DNA from: Mycobacterium triplex
GTDB taxonomy: Bacteria; Actinomycetota; Actinomycetes; Mycobacteriales; Mycobacteriaceae
Length of the DNA: 64,000 bases
NCBI RefSeq assembly: GCF_000689255.1
Contig: NZ_HG964446.1
Coordinates: 3,132,854-3,196,853, forward strand
Reading direction: 5' to 3'
Shown one piece after another: positions 55,060-62,668 of this stretch. Under the pieces are notes generated by a model, which searched no databases, had not been told where the DNA came from, and saw nothing but the letters and a program-made list of their open reading frames with translations. Both the position numbers and the translations under genes were made by a program. Position 1 is the first letter of the stretch, and each line of letters begins with the position of its first letter.

Positions 55060-55929
55060 CTAGCGCGACAGGAAGCCCAGGACCGTGCTTTCGAATGCCG
55101 CCTTGGCTTCGATCATGGCCCAGTGTCCGGAGTTCGGGAAGATATGCAGCTCCGCGTTGGGGATGGTGCGCATCGGGATGAGCGCCATGTCCGGCGGGCT
55201 CACCCGATCGTCGCGGCCCCAGGTCAGCAGCGTGGGGGCAGCCACCTTGTGCATCGTCGCCCAGGGGAGCGGCCGATCCGAGGCCGCCATCGCGGAGTTC
55301 ATCGCGGCAAAAGCCGCCTTGCCATACATCCGGCGCGCGGCGTCCAGCGTGACGGGATCGGTGGCCAGCTGCCAACGTTCTTCGATGAGTTCCTCGGTCA
55401 CCAACCCCTGGTCGTACACCATCGACTTGAGCCAGTCGACGAGGCGCTGGCGGGTCGGGTCCTCGACGAACTCCTGCAACAGCCGGATGCCCTCGCTGGG
55501 GCTGGGGCTGAAGATGTTGGTGCCGATGCCTCCGATGGTCACCAGCCGGTCGATGCGGTCCGGGTTACCGATGGCGAAGTTGACGCCGACGCCGCCACCC
55601 ATCGAGTTGCCGACGATGTGTGTCTTGTCGACACCGAGCGCATCCAGGAACGGCGAAACGACGCCGAACGCCGTGACCATCGGGTGGCCGCCGAAGTCGT
55701 CGGTGACCCCGAAGCCGGGGAATTCGAGGATCAGGCAGCGGAAGTGCTCGGCGAACCTCGGCAGGATCCCGCGGAAATTGCGCCAGCCGGTGACCCCGGG
55801 GCCGGAGCCGTGCAGGAACAGCAGCGCCGGAGCGGAATCCGGGCCGCAGTCGTAGTAGCGCAAAGCGCCCTTCGGGGTGGTGATTTCGCGCAGGTCATGC
55901 TCGACGGTCGCTGGAGAGGTATTTGCCAC
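55060..55929 (-). CDS. meta-cleavage-product hydrolase (HsaD/BphD-like alpha/beta hydrolase)
   Basis: A 289-residue alpha/beta hydrolase. HGSGPGVTGWRNFRG is the oxyanion-hole region, GNSMGGGVG carries the nucleophile Ser, WGRDDRVSP the Asp and SGHWAMIE the His. The set is typical of C-C bond hydrolases acting after extradiol cleavage. GTG at 55929 is used; GTG 55938 is also in frame. It is the promoter-proximal gene of the hydroxylase/dioxygenase/dehydrogenase run, separated from it by a 171-bp gap. Confidence 0.9.
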   Translation of the reverse strand: MANTSPATVEHDLREITTPKGALRYYDCGPDSAPALLFLHGSGPGVTGWRNFRGILPRFAEHFRCLILEFPGFGVTDDFGGHPMVTAFGVVSPFLDALGVDKTHIVGNSMGGGVGVNFAIGNPDRIDRLVTIGGIGTNIFSPSPSEGIRLLQEFVEDPTRQRLVDWLKSMVYDQGLVTEELIEERWQLATDPVTLDAARRMYGKAAFAAMNSAMAASDRPLPWATMHKVAAPTLLTWGRDDRVSPPDMALIPMRTIPNAELHIFPNSGHWAMIEAKAAFESTVLGFLSR

Positions 55930-56099
55930 GCATGCCACCCTGCCATGTCGCTTCGCGGCGCGGCAGCGGTGTTCCGCTGATCGGCATGCGCGGTGGTCAT
56001 GACTGTGCGCTGAGGGCCTTGAATGTGCACCCAGTGCGCCCAGGATGCACACGCATCTGCGCGGGAAAGCTGCTGTGCGTCAAGGACTCACGCGCGCCG

Positions 56100-56537
56100 T
56101 CACGGCCGCGCCATCGCCGAGTCGGCGGCCGCCCAATCCGTCGACACCTTGCGGTGCTTGATCAGCCAGGTGTCACCGTCGGGCACCAAGATGTCGCGAT
56201 AGCGGCCGAAATGGTCGAGGCCGATATGCGTGACGACGGTGAAGTAGCAGCAGACCTGCGCCTCGTCAGGAGCCACCGACGTGAACAGGATGTTGGCGAC
56301 GTTGTGTCGGACGACCGGCTTGACGTCCGCCTCGACCGCGATTCTGCCGGTGACGCCGGCCAGGAACGCGACGATCTCGGATCGGCCGCGCAGTGGCTCG
56401 GCACCGCGAATCTCGAGAACGCCGTCCACACAGAATGTCTCGGCAAGGTCGTCGACCCGGCCGGCGTCACCGGACCAGTTGTAGCGGGCCAGCGTGTCGC
56501 GGATCTGCTCACGGGCCATCAGCTCCCACATCTCCAT
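56100..56537 (-). CDS. SnoaL/NTF2-like protein
   Basis: A 145-residue cone-fold protein. REQIRDTLARYNWSGDAGRV then DDLAETFCVDGVLEIRGAEP is the usual start of polyketide-cyclase/steroid-isomerase-like NTF2 proteins, with RYRDILVPDGDTWLIKHRKV at the end. Relatives include ring hydroxylating-dioxygenase beta subunits and ketosteroid isomerases. Given the context it may bind or isomerise a ring intermediate. GAGGAG lies 8 nt before the ATG. Same strand as the hydrolase operon, 170 bp upstream. Confidence 0.82.
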   Translation of the reverse strand: MEMWELMAREQIRDTLARYNWSGDAGRVDDLAETFCVDGVLEIRGAEPLRGRSEIVAFLAGVTGRIAVEADVKPVVRHNVANILFTSVAPDEAQVCCYFTVVTHIGLDHFGRYRDILVPDGDTWLIKHRKVSTDWAAADSAMARP

Positions 56538-56600
56538 CGCCGTGACTCCTCAGCCGACCGCAGGTACTCCCGTAGCACCTTAGTCAGGCGGCCTCCGCGC

Positions 56601-56783
56601 TTACCGGACGATGCGAGGCTCGAAGCGCTGCAGCGGCTTGGGCATGACTCCGTTCAGGTCGAAGACGGCTATCATGGCTCGCAACAGGGCGGGGGACCAG
56701 TCGTCGAGTGGGTGTGCGTCTATGCGCGCGAGCACTTCACGGCGCAGATACTCGATATTCATCGGGGGCTGTTGGTCGGTCAT
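56601..56783 (-). CDS. 60-residue conserved small protein
   Basis: Start at ATG 56783 with GGAGG 7 nt upstream; a longer frame to 56870 has no such signal. MTDQQPPMNIEYLRREVLAR and LLRAMIAVFDLNGVMPKPLQ give a charged helical protein with no signal peptide. Lies at the upstream end of the leftward catabolic genes. Function unknown; small size and good ribosome-binding site support reality. Confidence 0.6.
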   Translation of the reverse strand: MTDQQPPMNIEYLRREVLARIDAHPLDDWSPALLRAMIAVFDLNGVMPKPLQRFEPRIVR

Positions 56784-56960
56784 GGCCGCGCCTCCGGCTC
56801 CTCGCTCCTGGGGGCTGGTCTTTCGGTCGTAATTGACGCTAGGGCCGATACGTCGTCGATGTACAGGCAACTTGTCAGATTCAAATGTCTCTCAAGGGAA
56901 AGCGCCGGCGGCTACCCGTTCGGCGGGAATGAAAATCGTCGCCAGGCGGTAGCACAACGC

Positions 56961-57386
56961 ATGGAACTCAACGACGCCGCACGAAACCTGATCGGCACGG
57001 GGGCGGATGCCACCCTGGTCACCCTCAATCCCGACGGAAGCCCGCAGGTCAGCCTGGTCTGGGTGGCCTTGCGGTCAACGCCGGACGGTGACGAGTTGGT
57101 CACCGCTCACCTCGCCGAACACAAGAAGGTTCGCAACGTGCGTCGGGATCCGCGGGTAGCGGTGACGATCGTGTCGCTCGACGGAGCGGGTCAGGGGATG
57201 CGGCCCTACCTCGCGATCACCGGGACCGCGCGGATCGTGGAAGGCGGCGCCCCGGAGCTGCTGAAGGAACTGAACCCGGTCCTGGGCGATCCGAACATGA
57301 AGTTCCCGCCGGATGACGCACCGCCGGGATATCTGACCCGCATCCGCATCGACAAGGTCGGCGGCATCGGGCCTTGGGTCGGCTGA
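56961..57386 (+). CDS. PPOX-class, probably F420-dependent, flavin/deazaflavin oxidoreductase
   Basis: A 141-residue split-barrel protein. DATLVTLNPDGSPQVSLVWV and HKKVRNVRRDPRVAVTIVSL are the signature of the pyridoxamine-5'-phosphate-oxidase-like family; the actinobacterial branch with this spacing typically binds F420. It probably reduces a small organic substrate or binds cofactor. Starts at ATG 56961; the longer upstream frame crosses the leftward genes and is rejected. 52 bp before the molybdopterin oxidoreductase. Confidence 0.82.
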   Translation: MELNDAARNLIGTGADATLVTLNPDGSPQVSLVWVALRSTPDGDELVTAHLAEHKKVRNVRRDPRVAVTIVSLDGAGQGMRPYLAITGTARIVEGGAPELLKELNPVLGDPNMKFPPDDAPPGYLTRIRIDKVGGIGPWVG

Positions 57387-57437
57387 GCCGCCTTTTTGCC
57401 ACTTCCGCTACTCGGAGTATCGCAATACAGTGGGTGG

Positions 57438-59672
57438 ATGAAACCCGGAGCTGACGGCAAACATATCCGGACCTGTCCGCTGTGTGAAGCCATGTGCGGC
57501 TTGGAAATTCACGTCGAAGCGGGCAAAGTCACCGGCATTCGCGGCAACCGTGACGACGTGTGGAGCCGTGGCCATCTCTGCCCGAAGGGCGTGTCGCTGG
57601 GCGCGGTCCACCACGACCCGGACCGCGTCCGCAACCCGATGATCAAGGTCGACGGCGAATGGCAGGAGGTCAGCTGGGACGCCGCGTTTCGGCGCTGCAC
57701 CGAGTTGTTGACACCGGTGATCGAGAAGTACGGGATCGGCGCGGTCACCGCCTACACCGGCAACCCACTGGCGCACTCGTTTTCGCTGGCCCGCTATGCC
57801 GGCGTCCTGATGGGCATGTCGGGGATGCCGGTCACCTATTCGCCCGGCACGGTCGATCAATGGCCGAAGAACCTGTCGTCGCACCTGATGTACGGCCTCT
57901 GGTGGAACTTTCCGGTGCCCGACATCGAGCGCACCGACCTGCTCGTCATCATGGGTGCCAATCCCGCCGCGTCGCAGGGATCACTCTTGGCCGCGCCCGA
58001 CGTGATGGGCCTGATCGACGGAATTCGCAAACGCGGCAAGGTGATCGTGATCGACCCGGTGCGCACGCCGACCGCGGCACGGGCCGACGAGTGGCTGCCG
58101 ATCGTCCCGGGCACCGACGCGGCGTTGTTGCTGGCGGTGGCCCACACGCTCTTCGACGAGGGCCTGGTGAACCCCGGCCCGCACGTCGACGGTGTCGACA
58201 CCATGCGCGAGGTCGCCGCGGACTGGCCGCCAGAGCGGGTCAGTGACGTCACCGGCATCGATGTCGACACCATCCGGCGGTTGGCGCGCGAATTGGCGGC
58301 CGTCGACAAGTCGGTGGTGTACGGCCGAATTGGGTTGTGCAATCAGGAGTTTGGCAGCCTGGCCAGCTGGATGGTCGACGTCATCAATATTTTGACCGGC
58401 CATTTCGACACGCCAGGCGGCGCGATGTTCCCCAAGCCGGCGGCTTGGTCGATCACCACGCAGCCGCTGCCCGGCCTCGAGGGCGGTCTTCCGGAATTCG
58501 GCCGCTGGCACACGCGGGTGCGCGGCGCCAAAGAGGTGCTCGGGCAGGCCCCGGTGTCGTGCATGACCGAAGAAATCGCGACACCGGGCGACGGGCAACT
58601 CAAGGCCCTGATCACGGTCGCCGGCAACCCGGTGTTGTCGACGCCCGGCGGCGACAAGCTCGACGAGGTGCTGCCGATGCTGGAGGCGATGATCTCGATC
58701 GACCTCTGGATCAACGAGACGACGCGGCATGCCGACGTGATCCTGCCCGGGCTGTCGCCGCTGGAACAGCCGCACCACGACGACCTCATCCTGCTGTTCG
58801 CGATCCACAGCATCGCGAACTACTCCGCGCCGGTGTTCGACCCGGGTGATCGCCCGCACGAGTGGGAGATCCTGATCCGGCTGACCGGCCTGTGCACGGG
58901 CACACCGGCCGAAGACGTCGACGTCGCCGCGATCGACGACGGCTTCTTCGATTACCTGGCCTTCACCCGCGGCGTCGACGGCGCCGAGATCCGCAAGCTC
59001 TACGAGCACGGCGGCCCCGAGCGGATGCTGGACCTCACGCTGCGTACCGGGCCGTTCGGGGATCAATACGGCAAGAATCCCGGTGGACTCACGTTGGACC
59101 TGCTCAAGCAGAACCCGAACGGCATCGACTTCGGGCCGATGGTGCCGCAGCTCCCGGAGATTCTGGGCACCCCGGACCGCAAGATCCGGCTCGCTCCGCA
59201 GTATCTGCTCGACGACCTGCCCCGGCTGGCCGCGCGGCTGGAGCGGCCCGGCGAGCCGTTGGTCCTGGTCAGCCGCCGGCACCTGCGCTCGAACAACACC
59301 TGGCTGCACAACGTGCCCGCATTGATGAAGGGTAAGGATCGGTGCACGCTGCTGATCCACCCCGACGACGCGGCGCGCTGCGGAGTGTCCGACAACGACA
59401 TCGTCACCGTCAAATCCGAGGCCGGCGAGATCAAGGTGCCGGTGGAAGTCACCGACGCGATCAAGCCCGGTGTGGTGTCGATGCCGCATGGCTGGGGACA
59501 TGGCAAGCCGGGCACGCGAATGTCGGTCGCCAACGGGTCACCGGGCGCCAACACCAACGCGCTCTCCGTGCCGACATTCATCGACGAGCCATCCGGTAAC
59601 GGTGCACTTAACGGGATACCGGTGACGGTCCTCGAGGATCAAGCCCGGTTCGAACCCGCTCGGAGCCGCTGA
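57438..59672 (+). CDS. molybdopterin-dependent oxidoreductase with N-terminal 4Fe-4S cluster (Rv0197-like)
   Basis: A 744-residue enzyme of the DMSO-reductase family. The cluster motif is CPLCEAMCGLEIHV with the fourth Cys in RGHLCPKGVSLG. Molybdopterin-guanine-dinucleotide regions include VIMGANPAASQ, VIVIDPVRTPTAARAD and the C-terminal domain with SRRHLRSNNTWLHNVPAL and VSMPHGWGHGKPGT. Cytosolic, with no twin-arginine signal. Substrate unknown; similar proteins in M. tuberculosis (Rv0197) are also uncharacterised. ATG at 57438 chosen because it begins the cluster domain. Confidence 0.9.
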   Translation: MKPGADGKHIRTCPLCEAMCGLEIHVEAGKVTGIRGNRDDVWSRGHLCPKGVSLGAVHHDPDRVRNPMIKVDGEWQEVSWDAAFRRCTELLTPVIEKYGIGAVTAYTGNPLAHSFSLARYAGVLMGMSGMPVTYSPGTVDQWPKNLSSHLMYGLWWNFPVPDIERTDLLVIMGANPAASQGSLLAAPDVMGLIDGIRKRGKVIVIDPVRTPTAARADEWLPIVPGTDAALLLAVAHTLFDEGLVNPGPHVDGVDTMREVAADWPPERVSDVTGIDVDTIRRLARELAAVDKSVVYGRIGLCNQEFGSLASWMVDVINILTGHFDTPGGAMFPKPAAWSITTQPLPGLEGGLPEFGRWHTRVRGAKEVLGQAPVSCMTEEIATPGDGQLKALITVAGNPVLSTPGGDKLDEVLPMLEAMISIDLWINETTRHADVILPGLSPLEQPHHDDLILLFAIHSIANYSAPVFDPGDRPHEWEILIRLTGLCTGTPAEDVDVAAIDDGFFDYLAFTRGVDGAEIRKLYEHGGPERMLDLTLRTGPFGDQYGKNPGGLTLDLLKQNPNGIDFGPMVPQLPEILGTPDRKIRLAPQYLLDDLPRLAARLERPGEPLVLVSRRHLRSNNTWLHNVPALMKGKDRCTLLIHPDDAARCGVSDNDIVTVKSEAGEIKVPVEVTDAIKPGVVSMPHGWGHGKPGTRMSVANGSPGANTNALSVPTFIDEPSGNGALNGIPVTVLEDQARFEPARSR

Positions 59673-59838
59673 CGAACTCCAAAGTGTAATTGCGCCAACA
59701 GTTCTGCCGGGACTGAGATGCGGTCGTAGCGGCGTGCCGGCTGTGGGTTGGTTCACGCCTGCCATGGTTGCTGAACCCGAGAGGGCCGATCCTCGTGGCA
59801 AAAGCAGGAACGCGACCTCGCGGGAAGGGGGAGAAGCC

Positions 59839-60345
59839 ATGTTGTACTACCTGCTGTTCATCGCGATGATCGGCGTCGAGCGTCTGATCGGGCTCGTCGT
59901 CGCGCACCGAAACGCCCAATGGTCGATCACCCACGGGGGCAAGGAATTCGGCCTCGACCACTACCCGGCGATGGTCAGCGTGCATGCGTTACTGCTGGTT
60001 TCGTGTCTGGTGGAAGTGTGGGCCCTGGGACGACCGTTTGTGCCGTGGTTGGGATGGCCGATGCTCGTCGTCGTGGTGCTCAGCTGCATCGTCCGCTGGC
60101 GCTGCGCGGCGGCGTTGGGCCGGCACTGGAACCCGCGGCTGATCGTGATCCCGGGCGCGCCGCTGGTGCGGCGTGGTCCGTATCGATGGGTACGTCACCC
60201 CGACTACATCGCGGTGGTCGCCGAGGTGGCGGCGCTGCCGCTGATCCATTCGGCGTGGCTGACGGCGATCGCGTTCAGCATTGCCAACGCGTTCCTGCTC
60301 AACGTGCGAATTCGCCTGGAAAACGCGGCATTGACCTACGTCTGA
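59839..60345 (+). CDS. isoprenylcysteine carboxyl methyltransferase (ICMT)-like membrane protein
   Basis: A 168-residue polytopic protein with about four to five membrane helices. LGRHWNPRLIVIPGAPLVRR and GPYRWVRHPDYIAVVAEVAA form the ICMT-family SAM-binding C-terminal region; RHPDY is the hallmark. In mycobacteria such proteins accompany polyketide or quinone chemistry; no polyketide synthase is adjacent here. AAGGGGGAG precedes ATG 59839. It converges with the SDR at 60350. Confidence 0.85.
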   Translation: MLYYLLFIAMIGVERLIGLVVAHRNAQWSITHGGKEFGLDHYPAMVSVHALLLVSCLVEVWALGRPFVPWLGWPMLVVVVLSCIVRWRCAAALGRHWNPRLIVIPGAPLVRRGPYRWVRHPDYIAVVAEVAALPLIHSAWLTAIAFSIANAFLLNVRIRLENAALTYV

Positions 60346-60349
60346 GCGA

Positions 60350-61201
60350 TCAGGGCGCGAACGGCCGGTTGGTCCACTCCCGGTCGGCCCGTCGTGACGA
60401 ACGAAACCATCCGCCCGCCGCACCGGTGCCGCCGTCGGTCGGGATGGTGTGACCCGTGACGAACGCCGACAGGTCCGAGGCCAAAAACAGGATCACGCGG
60501 GCCTGATCCTCGGGCAGCCCCATCCGCCCGGCCGGAACCCATTGCGGCCACTGTGCTTGCTCCTCGGGGGACAGCCACTGCGAATAAGGCACCTGCAGCG
60601 ATTCGGTAACGTCGGGCCCAATGCCGTTGACCCGCACCCCGTCCCGGCCCACCTGAACCGCGAGGCTGCGGGTGAAATGAATGACGGCCGCCTTGAACGC
60701 GGCGTAGACCGGATCCTCGGGGTAGCCCCGCAGCCCTTCGACGGAGGAGACGTTGACGATCGACCCGCGACGTCGACCGACCATCGCCGGCAGGAACGCG
60801 TGGGTGACCAAGAAGACGTGGTGCAAGTTGATCCGGTAGAGCTCGTCCCACAATTGCGGGTCGGTGTCGACGAAATTGCCCGGGTGTCGCAGCCAATGGC
60901 CGACATTGTTGACCAGCACGTCGATCCGGCCGAACCGGTCCAGCACGCTTCGTGCCAGCGCCCCAACCTGATCGGCGTCTCGAACGTCGGCGACGATCGG
61001 CACCGCCTCCCCGCCCGACGCCGAGATCCGCTCGGCGGTCCGGTCCGCGAGGTCGGCTTCGATATCGGCGATCACGACCCGGGCGCCGTGTGCTGCGAAC
61101 AGCTGCGCGGTTGCCGCGCCGATACCGCCACCGCCGCCGGTTACCACCGCGATCCGGTCGGCCAGCATCCCGTCTGCCTGAGTTGGCTGCTCCATCCTCA
61201 T
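60350..61201 (-). CDS. short-chain dehydrogenase/reductase
   Basis: A 283-residue classical SDR. Cofactor loop TGGGGGIG, NNVGHW strand, catalytic Ser in VSSVEG and Tyr/Lys in YAAFK. Asp in VVIADIEADL after the second strand suggests NAD preference. The extended C-terminus (GGWFRSSRRADREWTNRPFA) is unusual for SDRs. Start at ATG 61201 (61195 also possible). Substrate unknown. Confidence 0.88.
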   Translation of the reverse strand: MRMEQPTQADGMLADRIAVVTGGGGGIGAATAQLFAAHGARVVIADIEADLADRTAERISASGGEAVPIVADVRDADQVGALARSVLDRFGRIDVLVNNVGHWLRHPGNFVDTDPQLWDELYRINLHHVFLVTHAFLPAMVGRRRGSIVNVSSVEGLRGYPEDPVYAAFKAAVIHFTRSLAVQVGRDGVRVNGIGPDVTESLQVPYSQWLSPEEQAQWPQWVPAGRMGLPEDQARVILFLASDLSAFVTGHTIPTDGGTGAAGGWFRSSRRADREWTNRPFAP

Positions 61202-61294
61202 ATCTTCGAGCACTCGTCGAGATCGATCGGCATCCAGGCCAGGTTATTGCCTTTTCCGGACGGGTATTCACCGGGTCCTAGGAGCGTCGAATAA

Positions 61295-62291
61295 ATGGTT
61301 ACCAGGCGGATTACGCGGCGTATTCATCATCGTCGCAGTGCGCAATCGATTGCCGTCTCGTTGGCAAGCCGATTAATCGTAAAAACGTGGTCCGAGCATG
61401 GGCGTTGCAGCCCAATCTGCATCGGCCGTTGGGGTATGTCGACGGGATGGTGGGTTTGCCACCCCATTTCCGGTCGGCCGTCAAGGTCGAACCGGTGCGC
61501 CTTGAGCACTGCAACGCCGAATGGGTTCGCGCTCCCGGCGTATCCCCGACCCGGGCCATCCTGTACCTGCACGGCGGCGCATTTCTTACGTGCGGCGTCA
61601 ATACGCACCGGGCGCTGGTGAGCCGCTTGTCGGAGGCAGCCGATGCCGGCCGGTTACCGGAAACTGCCCTCGCATCAGATCGCGGACGCGATCGACGACG
61701 GCCTGTGTGGCCTGAGCTGGCTGCAGGACCGCGGATACGATCCGGATCGGATAGTGGTTGCCGGCGACTCGGCCGGTGGATACCTGGCGTTCATGACGAC
61801 GCTGGCGGCGATCCGCACGCAGGTCGCCGCGCCGGCCGGGGTCGCGACCGTCTCGCCGTTCACGGATGCGAACCCGCTCCGAAAACTCAAGCACCGCAAC
61901 GCACGCAAATCCTCGATGGTCACCGCCGGGGCGCTGTCGATATTTTCGGGCTATCTCGGCGAAGTGCAGCTCCCGAACGGCCCGGGACGTTCGTCGGGTC
62001 AGGTTGTCTCACCGGTCGACGCCGATTTGTCGGTACTGCCGCCCGTGCCCATCCACGCCGGCGCGGACGAGTTGCTGCTTCCCGATGCCGTGCTTTTGGC
62101 AGAACGGTTGGAAACCAACGGAATCCGCTGCGATTTGCCACTGTGGGCCGGCCAGATTCACGACTTCCCGGTGGCGACCGACGTTTTGCCGGAGGGTAGG
62201 CGGGGCCATCCGGTGCCTCGGGGATTTCGTCAAGGAAGTCACCGCCGAGTCGGCGTGCCGCGGCAGCGGACGGGTCACCGCCGCCGGGTAG
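61295..62291 (+). pseudogene. HSL-family esterase/lipase (Lip family), multiply frameshifted
   Basis: An alpha/beta hydrolase readable only across three frames. The N-terminus (SIAVSLASRLIVK) is in one frame up to about 61385; WALQPNLHRPLGYVDGMVGL and LYLHGGAFLTCG follow in a second; after about 61640, where roughly eight codons seem lost, YRKLPSHQIADAIDDGL, GDSAGG (nucleophile), GADELLLPD (Asp) and IHDFPVATD (His) are in a third; the tail CLGDFVKEV is in yet another phase from about 62200. All catalytic residues survive, so decay is recent, or the sequence has several errors. Confidence 0.75.
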
Positions 62292-62319
62292 AGTGCGCCA
62301 AACCGATTGCGCGGCAAGG

Positions 62320-62529
62320 CTATTCGTATTCGTCGAAATCCGGGTCGGTGACGACCGACTGTCGCTGCTCCTGCCAATCGGAATCCGTTGTCTCCAGGGG
62401 CACGTCGGCGTCATCCGGCCAGGCTGACGCGTGGTCGTCGTCCGGCGCGGCCTGACCGGCCGGGCGTTGTTGTTCGACGGCGTCCGCGATCGGCACGTCG
62501 TCGGGGATTTCACCGGCGCTGTCGTGCAT
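62320..62529 (-). CDS. small acidic conserved protein
   Basis: A 69-residue very acidic protein (AIADAVEQQRPAGQAAPDDD, then VPLETTDSDWQEQ and DPDFDEYE). It appears disordered, with no cysteines and no membrane segment. Start at ATG 62529; the longer frame to 62751 overlaps the exporter gene. Proteins of this type are common in mycobacteria; function unknown. It lies between the broken esterase and the FHA-ABC gene, on the opposite strand. Confidence 0.6.
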   Translation of the reverse strand: MHDSAGEIPDDVPIADAVEQQRPAGQAAPDDDHASAWPDDADVPLETTDSDWQEQRQSVVTDPDFDEYE

Positions 62530-62668
62530 GCGCGGCCGGCTACCCGCACGGGCGCGATCGAAAACCGATGGGATTCTCCGAGAAATGGGGGCTGAAGAAC
62601 GACACGGGCGCTGACCGGTATCGACGACAGGTGCCCGCTTTTGCCCCGACGCCGATACAGTGGGGCTC

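Noticed and set aside
59640..59672. tRNA T-loop-like GGTTCGAACCC
   Set aside because: It lies inside the coding end of the molybdopterin oxidoreductase, and no acceptor or anticodon arms surround it.
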